Source: Pandoraea terrae (GTDB lineage Bacteria; Pseudomonadota; Gammaproteobacteria; Burkholderiales; Burkholderiaceae). Taken from it: a DNA stretch of 64,000 bases. The notes under the pieces were generated by a model. That model did not search any database. It had not been told where the DNA came from and saw nothing but the letters and a program-made list of their open reading frames with translations. The stretch covers positions 1 to 64,000 of the forward strand of contig NZ_CABPRZ010000015.1 in NCBI RefSeq assembly GCF_902459695.1. Reading direction: 5' to 3'. Within the stretch, counting starts at the first letter, position 1; each line of letters begins with the position of its first letter. Position numbers and translations under genes: made by a program. Positions 8,856 through 17,339 of the stretch are shown here, piece by piece.

Positions 8856-10178
8856 ATGACCAAACTGACTGTGCGAGACATCGAGGCCGCGATTGCGGCG
8901 CAGCGTGCAAGCGGCAGCAAGCCCCGCAAACTGACGGCCGACACGGGGCTGCGGCTGCATATTGGCGCGACTGGCAAGGCGGTCTGGTGTGTGCTCTACA
9001 TGATCGACGGACGCGAGCGCGAGTACCGCCTGCCCGAACCCTACGGGACCGGCAAGGGGCACTGCTCATTGGCCGCCGCGCGCGAGCGGGCCTCCGAGAT
9101 CCGGGCGCTGGCTCGCGGCGGCGTCGACATCCAGAAACAAATCGAGGACGCCCGCGCGGCGGCCGAACGGGTCGCGCAGCGCGAGCGAGAGGCGCAGGAC
9201 GCCCGCGAGCGGCGCTTGACGGTCCGCGCGCTCTTCGAACGGTGGGCCGCGCTCGAACTCGGGAACCGCAAGGACCGTGGAGCCGAGACGCGGCGCGGCA
9301 TGGAAAAGGACGTGCTGCCGGCGATCGGCGAGCGGTACGCGGAGGACGTCAGGCGCCGCGAGGTGATGGACATCCTCGATACCGTGAAGGCGCGCGGCGC
9401 GAATCGGCTCGCCAACCGCCTGCTGTCCGAGATGCGCCAGATGTTCGGCTTTGCGTTCGTGCGCGAGATCGTGCCGTCGGACCCGACCTTCGGCATCAAG
9501 AAACGCGACGTGGGCGGCAAGGAGACCGAGCGCGACCGCGTCCTGTCGGAACACGAAATCCGGCTGCTACCCGGTCAGCTCGCCGCCGCCAACCTGCTTG
9601 ACTCGACGACACTCGCGGTGTGGGTCATGCTCTCGACCTCCTGTCGCATCGGCGAGCTCACCGGGGCAACTAAGGCCGATATCGATCTCCGGACAGGTGT
9701 TTGGGTCCTGCCCGAGACGAAGAACAGCAAGTCTCACACGATCTATCTCAGCGATTTTGCAAAGCGCCACCTGCAGGCCTTAATGACGCTGTCGGCCGAT
9801 CCGGCGTGGCTCTTTCCGTCTCACCGGACTGAAGGCGCCGTGACACCCAAGTCGATCACCAAGCAACTACATGATCGTCAGCGCGGCAAGGCAAAGACCA
9901 ACGGCCCCAATCTGACCAACGCCCTGATGCTGCCCGGCGGCAACTGGACGCCCCACGACCTGCGCCGCACCGGCGCCACACTCATGGGCGAACTGGGCGT
10001 GCGCCCCGACGTCATCGAGAAGTGCCTGAACCACCTGGACGAGAACCGGATGCGGCGGGTGTACCAGCGCGCCGTCAAGAAGGAGGAGCAGATCGAGGCG
10101 TGGCGCTTGCTCGGCGACCGGCTCGACCTGCTCACGCGCATGGACGCCGACAACGTGACGATCTTGAAGTCCGCATGA
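8856..10178 (+). CDS. Tyrosine-type site-specific integrase (genomic-island integrase)
   Basis: A 440-residue protein from the ATG at 8856, preceded by GGAG. An in-frame ATG at 8814 lacks a site. The N-terminal ~100 residues are the arm-binding domain typical of island integrases ('LTADTGLRLHIGATGKAVW'), followed by a coiled linker, a core-binding domain (~115-215) and the catalytic domain. Visible catalytic residues are R264 ('SCRIGEL'), H367-x-x-R370 ('HDLRRTG'), H393 and the nucleophile Y403 ('RRVYQR'). These enzymes integrate into tRNA 3' ends, which agrees with the tRNA-Pro remnant immediately upstream. The protein appears complete and possibly active. Confidence 0.93.
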   Translation: MTKLTVRDIEAAIAAQRASGSKPRKLTADTGLRLHIGATGKAVWCVLYMIDGREREYRLPEPYGTGKGHCSLAAARERASEIRALARGGVDIQKQIEDARAAAERVAQREREAQDARERRLTVRALFERWAALELGNRKDRGAETRRGMEKDVLPAIGERYAEDVRRREVMDILDTVKARGANRLANRLLSEMRQMFGFAFVREIVPSDPTFGIKKRDVGGKETERDRVLSEHEIRLLPGQLAAANLLDSTTLAVWVMLSTSCRIGELTGATKADIDLRTGVWVLPETKNSKSHTIYLSDFAKRHLQALMTLSADPAWLFPSHRTEGAVTPKSITKQLHDRQRGKAKTNGPNLTNALMLPGGNWTPHDLRRTGATLMGELGVRPDVIEKCLNHLDENRMRRVYQRAVKKEEQIEAWRLLGDRLDLLTRMDADNVTILKSA

Positions 10179-10641
10179 CGGAATCTCGCGCGCAGCCGTC
10201 AGCACCCGCCCCGTGTGAATCGCCGTCGTCCGGCGCGTAATTGATTCGATCAACCACATGTCGGGATATGGTTAATAGCCCGACGTGACGGTCTTATAAA
10301 TCAATGGGTTACGGAGATCAGATCATCCAATCTTGTCCAAATCCGTGGGTAAATTTGGACAGCGTTGGGACAGGATTGGGACAACAATTCCTTGCACCAA
10401 ACGCCTCGACCGAAGTTTACGCGATTGTCTCTCAGCGGTCGATACGTGTCTCGTCACCGGTCAAGTCTAGCTGTAGCTTCCCGGCGGCCATCACGACGAT
10501 TGGGGCAACGCCCACGCAAGTGACTACAACATCATCGTCCCCCATTCGTCATAGCGCTTTACCCTAGTAGTCAGCGAACGCTTAAAAACGCTAGTCTTAT
10601 TCCGACGAACCCCCATTCTGTGCCCCTCGGCGGGTTCCTTG
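10179..10641. other. Non-coding stretch after the integrase
   Basis: No convincing gene in ~460 bp. Short frames exist on both strands (for example 10304-10567 plus), but they lack ribosome-binding sites and recognisable protein character. A short direct repeat (TTGGGACA) occurs near 10363-10383. The last ~70 bp before 10642 contain a weak AACCC...GGGTT pairing ahead of a clear terminator, so a small untranslated transcript is possible. Confidence 0.4.
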
Positions 10642-10670
10642 GCCTGCTCAATACCGAAGCAGGCTTTTTT
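10642..10670 (+). terminator. Rho-independent terminator
   Basis: GCCTGCT (10642-10648) pairs perfectly with AGCAGGC (10658-10664) across a 9-nt loop and is followed by six T residues. It could end the integrase transcript or a small RNA encoded just upstream. Confidence 0.75.
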
Positions 10671-10758
10671 CATTCTGGGCGTCGCGACGGCATACATCGG
10701 TACGTGCAGGGGTTATTTCGCAAAACGCCGAACCGTGGCAACATCGACGCCACAAAGA

Positions 10759-11097
10759 ATGTACGCATGGAAGGTGGCTAGGCACGCGATGAAAATGCGC
10801 TGGGAGAAACTCTATTCAGGTGGGTTGGGCGAATTTCACGAATCGCCGGAGGCGCATCGTCGCGCAATGCGAATGAAGCGGGCGCTTTGGGGCCTGATGG
10901 TTGTTGCCTTGGTTGTGGGAGTCGCCAGCGCATCAGTGGTATGGCACTGGCAAGGCGATGCGCGGGACCAGATCAAAGTGGGTCCGCGTCGCTTGCTAGA
11001 CGCGGACCCAGTGCCTGCCAGCGCGCCGGGGGAGGCTATTCTGTCAGGCAACGTCAGCATAGGGCCGGACCGGCCCGCCGGAAATCAGGGGAAGTAG
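10759..11097 (+). CDS. Hypothetical small membrane protein
   Basis: A 112-residue reading frame from the ATG at 10759 (the frame is open to 10639). It begins with a basic, tryptophan-containing segment. One predicted transmembrane helix follows near residues 48-66 ('LWGLMVVALVVGVASASVVW'), then a polar tail rich in D, P and G. No family is recognised and no strong ribosome-binding site is seen. It lies between a terminator and a decayed stretch, so it may be a remnant or chance frame. Confidence 0.3.
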   Translation: MYAWKVARHAMKMRWEKLYSGGLGEFHESPEAHRRAMRMKRALWGLMVVALVVGVASASVVWHWQGDARDQIKVGPRRLLDADPVPASAPGEAILSGNVSIGPDRPAGNQGK

Positions 11098-11284
11098 GTA
11101 AGCTGAAAATTGGATAGGAAACACCCTGCGTCGGGAGACGGCGTGATGCTAGAAACCCCTTGGCCCTATCGAAGGGGGCAGGTCAGATTGGTGACTGTTT
11201 CGGACGGCCTCTAAGACCCCATGCAATTTTTTTTGCGACGGCGTCGGACGCCAATGGACAAGTTTTGTCAAAAAAACACAGCAT

Positions 11285-11416
11285 TCACTGCGTCCGGAGT
11301 TTTTCGGCGCGCTCGAGGGTGCTCACGTAATTTCGATCGACACCCACTATGTCCCCCACCTCATTCTGGGACATTCGTTCACCTGAGCGGTGTGTGAAAA
11401 CGAGGTTAGGGTGCGG
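11285..11416 (-). pseudogene. XRE-type helix-turn-helix remnant
   Basis: The minus strand encodes about 43 residues with a clear HTH_3 pattern ('RMSQNEVGDIVGVDRNYVST' then 'LERAEKL'). It matches the usual 'LSQEELA...GVDRTYVSRLERG' core of XRE repressors. An in-frame TAA precedes it at 11417-11419, and a TGA at 11285-11287 ends it within the domain. With an ATG at 11374 only 29 residues remain, so this is most likely a leftover of a phage- or island-type regulator rather than a functional gene. Confidence 0.45.
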
Positions 11417-11545
11417 TTACTCGGCGGCCACCGCCTTTATCAGATCGACTTGGCCGCATGCATGCTGCCCGCGTGGACGCCAGCAAGGTGCTCGCAAAGC
11501 CTCACCAGAGGCGAGCTGAATCGTGTCCTGCTCATTGTGTGCTGC

Positions 11546-12448
11546 CTAACGGCTTGACAGCAAGACGTCGGAGAAGTCGCAATACTTCTGTGCCAGCGAG
11601 ATGAATGCGGACATCAGGTCGCTGCGACGGTTGGCCTTGAGCACCGCGACGTACGTGACAGCCGGCAGTGGAGGCGTTACGTCAATCGTTTGCAGCATGC
11701 CAGCTGACACGAGGTGCCGAAAGCTCACCTTTGGCAGATAGCTGATGCCGAGCCCAGAGACCGTCATGCTCACAAGCGCCACGATGCTGTTGCTGCTCAA
11801 CTTCTTTGGCGGGTCGAATCCGGTCGATCGGAACCACCGCTCATAGATCAAGCCCGGCCCAGATCGATTTGCCAGCAACGTGAACGCATTGAGTTCGGAG
11901 ATGGCCCGTGGTCGATCTTCGTTCAGCAACCCGGGCTTGCACATCCAGGCATTCTCAACCTGACCCACGGGCTCGGACACAAAGCGCGGATCCGAGTATG
12001 CATCCGGGACGATCATCAGGTCGATCTCATCGGCAAGAAGCCGCTCCCGGAGTGCAACGCTGGCGTCGACATCTGGTTCTACGGTCACCATTGGGTACTG
12101 CGCTTGCGTCACAGCGATGAGGCGTGGCATCCAGGTCATCGCAGTGAGCTCCGTCACGCCGATTCTCAAGGTTCGGACAATGACGGTCGGGTCGCTCACT
12201 TGGCCAATCGCCTCTTCACGCATGTCGAGAAGCCGCTTGGCATAGGCGGCAAGTTCGTCGCCCTTTTCGGTCAGTCGGGAAGCCCGTTGCGTGCGATCAA
12301 ACAAGGGTACTCCCAACTGCCCCTCCAGTTCCTGGATGCGTTTGGAAATGGCTGATTGGGCAGTGTTGAGCTTGATCGAAGCAGGCAGAAAGCCGCCGAG
12401 CTGTGCGACCCAGTAGAGCGCTTCGAGCTGCTTGAAAGTCACCGACAT
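11546..12448 (-). CDS. LysR-family transcriptional regulator (module a)
   Basis: A 300-residue LTTR with an N-terminal winged HTH (residues ~5-65; 'FLPASIKLNTAQSAISKRIQ') and a type 2 periplasmic-binding-like effector domain from ~residue 92. The start is supported by GGGAGGA upstream. It is divergent from the ABC importer operon beginning at 12595, the usual LTTR arrangement for control of the neighbour and itself. It is clearly paralogous to the LysR proteins at 31864 and 24082 in this window, with the same 'TFKQ(L/V)EA(L/I)YW' start and 'LRIGVTELTAMTWMPRL' phrase. The inducer is unknown but is likely an amino acid or its 2-oxo product. Confidence 0.92.
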   Translation of the reverse strand: MSVTFKQLEALYWVAQLGGFLPASIKLNTAQSAISKRIQELEGQLGVPLFDRTQRASRLTEKGDELAAYAKRLLDMREEAIGQVSDPTVIVRTLRIGVTELTAMTWMPRLIAVTQAQYPMVTVEPDVDASVALRERLLADEIDLMIVPDAYSDPRFVSEPVGQVENAWMCKPGLLNEDRPRAISELNAFTLLANRSGPGLIYERWFRSTGFDPPKKLSSNSIVALVSMTVSGLGISYLPKVSFRHLVSAGMLQTIDVTPPLPAVTYVAVLKANRRSDLMSAFISLAQKYCDFSDVLLSSR

Positions 12449-12504
12449 GCGTTCCTCCCGAGAAGCACATATCGTATCACCGAAAGTGATTTTCTTTGAT
12501 CTAG

Positions 12505-12520
12505 AAATATCGCTTTTTTT
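12505..12520 (+). promoter_or_regulatory. Candidate LysR operator, AAATATCGCTTTTT type
   Basis: AAATATCGCTTTTTTT lies in the divergent region between the LysR start (12448) and the ABC operon start (12595). The same core recurs at 23972-23983, 25051-25088, 31744-31781 (variants) and 32811-32825, each next to a paralogous LysR gene or its likely targets. Assignment as operator is inferred from this recurrence. Confidence 0.5.
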
Positions 12521-12594
12521 GTTTTTTTGTCTGATCGATGCTTCGTAGCGTCACTCATACGTCACATGCCTCGGCTGTCAAAGGATCAAAGAAC

Positions 12595-13329
12595 GTGATC
12601 GAGATCAGGAACATCAGCAAGTGGTACGGCAATGTCCAGGTGCTCAAGGAGTGCTCTACCACGATCGATAAGGGCGAGGTGGTCGTGATCTGCGGCCCTT
12701 CGGGCTCTGGCAAGAGCACATTGATCAAGACCGTCAACGCGCTGGAGCCAATCCAGAAAGGCGAGATTGTCGTCAACGGGACCGCCATCTGCGCCCCCAG
12801 AACCAACCTGCCGAAGCTGCGTTCGCAGGTCGGCATGGTATTTCAGCACTTCGAGCTCTTCCCACACCTGTCTGTCACCGAAAACCTGACTCTGGCGCAG
12901 GTCAAGGTGCTCGGGCGCAAGTTGGGCGATGCACGAGCTCGGGGCTTGCGCATGCTCGAGCGGGTGGGGCTTTCTGCTCACGCGGACAAGTTTCCCGGCC
13001 AGTTGTCCGGCGGCCAGCAGCAGCGGGTAGCGATCGCGCGAGCCCTATGCGTGGATCCGGTCGTAATGCTCTTTGACGAACCTACGTCGGCGCTCGACCC
13101 CGAGATGGTGGGGGAAGTGCTCGACGTGATGGTGCAGCTGGCTAACGAAGGCATGACGATGATGTGCGTAACCCATGAGATGGGGTTCGCCAGAAAGGTC
13201 AGCGATCGGGTGATCTTCATGGACGCTGGCCAAATCATTGAGGACTGCCCGAAAGATCAATTCTTCGGTACCCACCAAGCCCGCACTGTGCGCGCTCAGG
13301 ACTTCCTATCGAAGATCCTCGCGCACTGA
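12595..13329 (+). CDS. Amino-acid ABC transporter ATP-binding protein (GltL/GlnQ type)
   Basis: A 244-residue ATPase from a GTG at 12595, preceded by AAAGGA at 12580-12585. An in-frame ATG at 12538 has no visible site. It has Walker A 'GPSGSGKST', Q-loop '[15 protein letters not shown]', signature '[15 protein letters not shown]', Walker B '[15 protein letters not shown]' and the switch histidine 'VTHEMGFA', all typical of polar amino-acid importers. It energises the two permeases encoded at 14314 and 15047. The order ATPase, binding protein, permease, permease differs from the second importer in this window. Confidence 0.95.
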   Translation: MIEIRNISKWYGNVQVLKECSTTIDKGEVVVICGPSGSGKSTLIKTVNALEPIQKGEIVVNGTAICAPRTNLPKLRSQVGMVFQHFELFPHLSVTENLTLAQVKVLGRKLGDARARGLRMLERVGLSAHADKFPGQLSGGQQQRVAIARALCVDPVVMLFDEPTSALDPEMVGEVLDVMVQLANEGMTMMCVTHEMGFARKVSDRVIFMDAGQIIEDCPKDQFFGTHQARTVRAQDFLSKILAH

Positions 13330-13373
13330 GGGTCTGCCACACTTGTCCACCTGATCTCAACCGGAGCCGTCAA

Positions 13374-14285
13374 ATGCATTTACTGAAGAACACTCTCGCC
13401 CTTGCCCTTGCCGTTATGGTGAGTTCTGCCGTCGCTGCCGATCTCGGCGGCACATTGCAAAAGGTGAAGGAGACCAACCGCGTAGTCATCGGCTTCCAGG
13501 AAGCTTCGGTGCCTTTCAGCTACCTCGATGCCAACCAGAAGCCTGTCGGCTTCACGATCGACATTTGCATGAAGATCGTCGATGCAGTGAAGCGAGAGCT
13601 GAACCAGCCGCAGTTGGCCGTCGAGTTCACGCCAGTCACCGCAGCCAACCGCATCCCGTTGTTGATGAACGGCACGATCGACCTCAACTGCGCTTCGGCC
13701 ACCAACAGCGCCGAACGCCAGAAGCAGGTCGCATTCGCGAACTCGCACTTCCTGACCGCCAGCCGCTTCGCCGCCAAAAAGGCATCGAACCTGCACAAGA
13801 TCGAGGACCTGAAAGGCAAGACGGTAGTGTCGGTGGCCGGCTCAACCAACATCAACCAGCTCAACAAGGTAAACGCTGAGCGCAACCTCGGCATGAGCAT
13901 CGTCGCGGCCAAGGACCAGCTCGAGGCATTCCTGATGCTCGAGACCGGCCGCGCACAGGCCTATGTACTGGACGACGTGCAGTTAGCTGTGGCGATCGCG
14001 CGCTCGAAGGATCCGGCCGGTTACCTCATCAGTGAGGACGCATTCTCCAAGCCGGAGCCCTACGGGATCATGCTTAGGAAGGACGATCCCACCTTTAAGG
14101 CGCTGGTCGACCGCGTGACAGCCAGGATCTACCAGAGCCCCGAGATCGAGGCGCTGTACAAGAAGTGGTTTCAGTCGCCGGTGCCGCCCAACGGCATCAA
14201 CTTCAATTATCCGATGGCCCAGGTGCTGCGCAACGCCTATCAGAAGCCCAGCAGCAGCTTCGACCCCAACGCCTACCTCCAATGA
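13374..14285 (+). CDS. Periplasmic amino-acid-binding protein, GltI-like
   Basis: A 303-residue solute-binding protein (SBP_bac_3). It has a Sec signal peptide cleaved near 'SSAVA|AD' (residue 21). The sequence follows the glutamate/aspartate-binding protein GltI closely in pattern: 'VIGFQEASVPFSYLD', 'NRIPLLMNGTIDLNCASATN', 'ERQKQVAF' and 'YGIMLRKDDPTFKALVD'. The C-terminus keeps the GltI-type 'KKWFQSPVPPNGINFNYPM'. An acidic amino acid or close analogue is therefore the likely ligand. It lies in an operon with its ATPase upstream and two permeases downstream, followed by a PLP dehydratase and RidA. Confidence 0.93.
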   Translation: MHLLKNTLALALAVMVSSAVAADLGGTLQKVKETNRVVIGFQEASVPFSYLDANQKPVGFTIDICMKIVDAVKRELNQPQLAVEFTPVTAANRIPLLMNGTIDLNCASATNSAERQKQVAFANSHFLTASRFAAKKASNLHKIEDLKGKTVVSVAGSTNINQLNKVNAERNLGMSIVAAKDQLEAFLMLETGRAQAYVLDDVQLAVAIARSKDPAGYLISEDAFSKPEPYGIMLRKDDPTFKALVDRVTARIYQSPEIEALYKKWFQSPVPPNGINFNYPMAQVLRNAYQKPSSSFDPNAYLQ

Positions 14286-14313
14286 GGGCAGGTTCTGATT
14301 CGAGGACGCGAGC

Positions 14314-15045
14314 ATGAATTACCACTGGAACTGGGGCATCTTCTTCGAGGCGTCTCCGGACGGCTCCGGCACTTACCTGTACACGCTGTACCTTGGCCTG
14401 CGCTGGACGCTGGCAACCGCGCTTAGCGCCTGGGTCATCGCGCTGGTCGTGGGCTCCGTGATCGGCGTGATGCGCACCTTGCCGTCGACCGCGGCTCAGA
14501 GCTTCGGGCGAGCCTGGGTGGAGGTATTCCGCAACGTGCCACTGCTTGTGCAACTTTTCCTCTGGTATTTCGTGCTGCCAGAACTGCTACCCGAGCAGAC
14601 GGGCGCCTGGCTCAAGCAGGTGCCGAATGCTTCCTTTTTTACCGCCATAGTGGGCATCGGCTTCTACATGTCGGCTCGCGTGGCCGAACAGTTGCGCTCC
14701 GGTATCGGCGCCATTCCGCGTGGGCAATACTATGCAGGCATGGCACTGGGCCTCAGCACGCTGCAAACCTATCGCTACGTGCTGCTGCCGATGGCCTACC
14801 GCATCGTGCTGCCGCCTCTGACCTCGGACTTCCTGAGCACGATCAAGAACACCTCCGTGGCGTTGACCATCGGCCTCGTGGAGCTCACTGCGCGCGCCTA
14901 TGCGATACAGGAGCAGTCCTTCCAGATCTTTGAGGCCTTCTCCGCCGCGACGATCATCTATCTGCTGGTAAACAACCTGGTGACGACCGCTATGCGTAAG
15001 CTGGAACACAAGGTCGCCATTCCCGGCTACATCGTAGGCAAGTGA
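14314..15045 (+). CDS. Amino-acid ABC transporter permease, GltJ-like
   Basis: A 243-residue inner-membrane permease of the HisMQ type, with about five transmembrane helices. The N-terminus 'YHWNWGIFFEASPDGSGTYL' resembles GltJ, and the cytoplasmic coupling (EAA) loop is 'GIGAIPRGQYYAGMALGLS'. It pairs with the permease that begins 1 bp after its stop, both fed by the GltI-like binding protein upstream. Confidence 0.93.
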   Translation: MNYHWNWGIFFEASPDGSGTYLYTLYLGLRWTLATALSAWVIALVVGSVIGVMRTLPSTAAQSFGRAWVEVFRNVPLLVQLFLWYFVLPELLPEQTGAWLKQVPNASFFTAIVGIGFYMSARVAEQLRSGIGAIPRGQYYAGMALGLSTLQTYRYVLLPMAYRIVLPPLTSDFLSTIKNTSVALTIGLVELTARAYAIQEQSFQIFEAFSAATIIYLLVNNLVTTAMRKLEHKVAIPGYIVGK

Positions 15046-15046
15046 C

Positions 15047-15739
15047 ATGCTCGGCAACTTCGATTTCGGCGTCATCGTGCGCGCATTGGGCTATCTCTTC
15101 TTACAGGGGATGAGCACCACGGTCGTCCTCACTGCCCTGGCCACCATCGGCGGCATCATGCTCGGCACGTTACTGGCGCTGGCGCGCCTCTCGTCGGTCC
15201 GCGTGTTGTCCAACGTGGCAGCGGGCTACGTCAACGTCATGCGCTCCATGCCGCTGCTACTCGTCATCTTCTGGTTCTACTTCCTGGTGCCAATCTTGGC
15301 CGGCTGGGCCACGGGTGCGAGCCGGCCCGTTCCCATAGGCGGGCTAGCCTCGGCGCTGATCACCTTCACATTGTTCGAGGCGGCTTACTTCTGCGAGATC
15401 ATGCGGGCGGGCATCCTGTCCATTCCCAGAGGGCAACTGGCGGCCGGCTTCGCGTTGGGGCTGACGTATCCACAGGTTATGGGCAGCATAGTGCTGCCGC
15501 AAGCCTTTCGCAACATGCTGCCAGTATTGTTCACGCAGACGATCGTCCTCTTCCAGGACACTTCCCTGGTTTATGTCGTTTCGCTCACTGACTTCCTCGG
15601 CGCGGCGGCCAAGATCGCGCAGCGAGATGGTCGCGTCGTTGAGCTCTACCTGTTCGCCGCGGCCGTCTATTTCGTCTTCTCGTTTGTCGCGTCCAGCCTG
15701 GTCAAGCGCATCCAGTCTAGGGTTGCCATCGTCCGCTGA
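15047..15739 (+). CDS. Amino-acid ABC transporter permease, GltK-like
   Basis: A 230-residue HisMQ-type permease that starts one base after the stop of its partner. It has about five transmembrane helices and the coupling loop 'AGILSIPRGQLAAGFALGLT'. It completes the importer of module (a). The next gene, a PLP dehydratase, starts 41 bp downstream, so import and first catabolic step look co-transcribed. Confidence 0.93.
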   Translation: MLGNFDFGVIVRALGYLFLQGMSTTVVLTALATIGGIMLGTLLALARLSSVRVLSNVAAGYVNVMRSMPLLLVIFWFYFLVPILAGWATGASRPVPIGGLASALITFTLFEAAYFCEIMRAGILSIPRGQLAAGFALGLTYPQVMGSIVLPQAFRNMLPVLFTQTIVLFQDTSLVYVVSLTDFLGAAAKIAQRDGRVVELYLFAAAVYFVFSFVASSLVKRIQSRVAIVR

Positions 15740-15747
15740 GCGTCACC

Positions 15748-15813
15748 GTGCAAGACACTTTCTCCTTTCAGGACATCGTTATGCAAGACACATTTTCCTT
15801 CTCGAACATCCAA
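15748..15813 (+). repeat. Imperfect 33-bp tandem repeat at dehydratase start
   Basis: Bases 15748-15780 and 15781-15813 are two in-frame 33-bp units, identical at 23 of 33 positions by eye. They encode (V/M)QDTFSFQDIV and MQDTFSFSNIQ. The first begins with GTG, the second with ATG. The first copy carries 'cagga', which acts as a ribosome-binding site for the second start. It looks like a duplication of the gene's beginning. Confidence 0.6.
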
Positions 15814-16761
15814 CAGGCTGCTGACCGGCTGAAAGGCAAGGTAGTTCGCACTCCAATACTTGAATCTTCGATGCTCGACCAGACTGCTGGATGCCGCGTT
15901 CTGGTGAAAGCCGAGTCCTTGCAGCGCACGGGAGCTTTCAAGTACCGCGGTGCGCTTAACAAACTGCTTTCGCTTACGCCGGAGGTCCGTCAGCGCGGTG
16001 TCGTTGCATTCTCATCAGGTAACCATGGGCACGCCGTCGCGGCCGCTGCGGCTTATGTGGGTTGTTCGGCAGTCATCGTGTTGCCGAAGGATGCAGCGGC
16101 CATCAAGATCGAAAACTGTCGCTGGTGGGGCGCGGAAATCGTGCTGTATGACCCCGACACCGAAGACCGCGAGGAGGTAGGTCGGCGGGTTGCCGGCCCA
16201 CGCGGGATGCTCGTCGTGCCGCCATTTGACGACTACGACATTATCGCCGGCCAGGGTACAGCAGGTCTGGAGTTGGCAGAACAACTCGCTGAAGAAGGCA
16301 TTCGACCGGATGCCTTCGTCGTGCCTTGCAGCGGCGGTGGGCTGGCTTCGGGCGCTGTTACGGCCATGAAGCAGGCGTACCCCGACCTGCCTTGTTTCTT
16401 CGTCGAACCCGCCGGGCTGGAAAAGATGGCGCCGTCCGTCCGGGAGGGAACACCGCGGAAGCGTCCACCCGGACCGCCGACGGTAATGGACGGGTTGAGC
16501 GGGCCGGTGGCGGGCACGCGAACGTCGCGCATCCTGCGGGAGTGCGCAGCGACCGGGCTTAGCGTATCGGACGATGAGGTCCTCGACGCGATGTCGACTG
16601 CCTTTCGATACCTGAAGCTCGTCCTTGAGCCTGCGGGCGCGGCCACGCTGGCCGCGGTCCTGAAGCGAAAGGCCGACTTCGAAGGCAAGTCCGTGGCCGT
16701 GATCTGCTCCGGCGGAAACGTCGATCCGTCCGTCTTCATCCGAGCCCTCCATGCATCCTGA
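15781..16761 (+). CDS. PLP-dependent threonine/serine-type dehydratase (copy 1)
   Basis: A 326-residue fold-type II PLP enzyme. The Schiff-base lysine is K54 in 'TGAFKYRGALN'. Substrate/phosphate motifs are 'SSGNHGHAVAAAA' (residues 79-89), 'CSGGGLASGAV' and the C-terminal 'CSGGN'. The ATG at 15781 is preferred because 'cagga' lies ~8 nt upstream. A GTG at 15748 would add a duplicated N-terminus. Relatives deaminate threonine, serine or hydroxyaspartate to 2-oxo acids through an enamine. The gene follows an acidic amino-acid importer and overlaps a RidA gene by 11 bp, which fits enamine production. It is paralogous to the enzyme at 33007. The exact substrate is not determined. Confidence 0.88.
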   Translation: MQDTFSFSNIQQAADRLKGKVVRTPILESSMLDQTAGCRVLVKAESLQRTGAFKYRGALNKLLSLTPEVRQRGVVAFSSGNHGHAVAAAAAYVGCSAVIVLPKDAAAIKIENCRWWGAEIVLYDPDTEDREEVGRRVAGPRGMLVVPPFDDYDIIAGQGTAGLELAEQLAEEGIRPDAFVVPCSGGGLASGAVTAMKQAYPDLPCFFVEPAGLEKMAPSVREGTPRKRPPGPPTVMDGLSGPVAGTRTSRILRECAATGLSVSDDEVLDAMSTAFRYLKLVLEPAGAATLAAVLKRKADFEGKSVAVICSGGNVDPSVFIRALHAS

Positions 16762-17239
16762 AACCCGACTCGCTGCGCTCGGCATAAGCCTGCCCAACCC
16801 GATCGCACCCTCCGAGCACTACGTGCCCTTTCGACGTGCCGGCAATTTCTTGTACCTGTCAGGCCACGGGCCCCGCAGGATGGACGGCAGTTACGTGCTC
16901 GGCCGTCTTGCAACCTCAGACGACGTGGCCATGGGCCATGGGGCCGCCCGGCAGGTGGCTCTGCAGATGCTGGCGACCGTCAAACTGGCTCTGGGGGATC
17001 TCGATCGCGTCGAGAGCGTGCTGAAGGTCCTCGGCATGGTCCATGCCACGCCGGACTTCACGCACCATCCCAAGGTCATCAACGGCTTTTCCGAAATCAT
17101 GACTGCTGCTTTCGGCGATGCGGGCCGCCACGCACGCTCGGCGGTCGGCATGGGATCGCTACCGCACGGGATGGTGGTCGAGGTGGAGGCCGTGATGCTG
17201 GTACGAGAACGATCCGGAGCGGGAGTAATGAGCACTTGA
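16751..17239 (+). CDS. RidA/YjgF-family enamine-imine deaminase
   Basis: A 162-residue protein of the larger RidA subgroup ('FLYLSGHGPRRMDGSYVLGR', 'LGDLDRVESVLKVLGMVHATPDF', 'ARSAVGMGSLPHGMVVEVEAVM'). RidA proteins hydrolyse reactive 2-aminoacrylate-type intermediates released by PLP dehydratases. The start lies 11 bp inside the dehydratase gene, so the two are translationally coupled. The arginine expected in the active-site strand appears as 'RSAVGMGSLPHG', and a C-terminal glutamate-containing segment is present. The functional pairing is inferred from family knowledge and overlap. Confidence 0.85.
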   Translation: MHPETRLAALGISLPNPIAPSEHYVPFRRAGNFLYLSGHGPRRMDGSYVLGRLATSDDVAMGHGAARQVALQMLATVKLALGDLDRVESVLKVLGMVHATPDFTHHPKVINGFSEIMTAAFGDAGRHARSAVGMGSLPHGMVVEVEAVMLVRERSGAGVMST

Positions 17240-17339
17240 AAGAGGACTTCATCGTCCAGGCCGCATTGAATCTTCTGTCGCTCCTGCGGTAATAATTCTG
17301 TCCACTCTTGCGCAGACGTATGTCCGTGCCCGCTCAGCT

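Noticed and set aside
10440-10555. Minus-strand ~37-codon frame
   Set aside because: It has an ATG and a stop but no ribosome-binding site or known motif; too weak to call.
10304-10567. 87-codon frame after the integrase
   Set aside because: No ribosome-binding site, low-complexity S/T-rich content and no similarity pattern; treated as non-coding.
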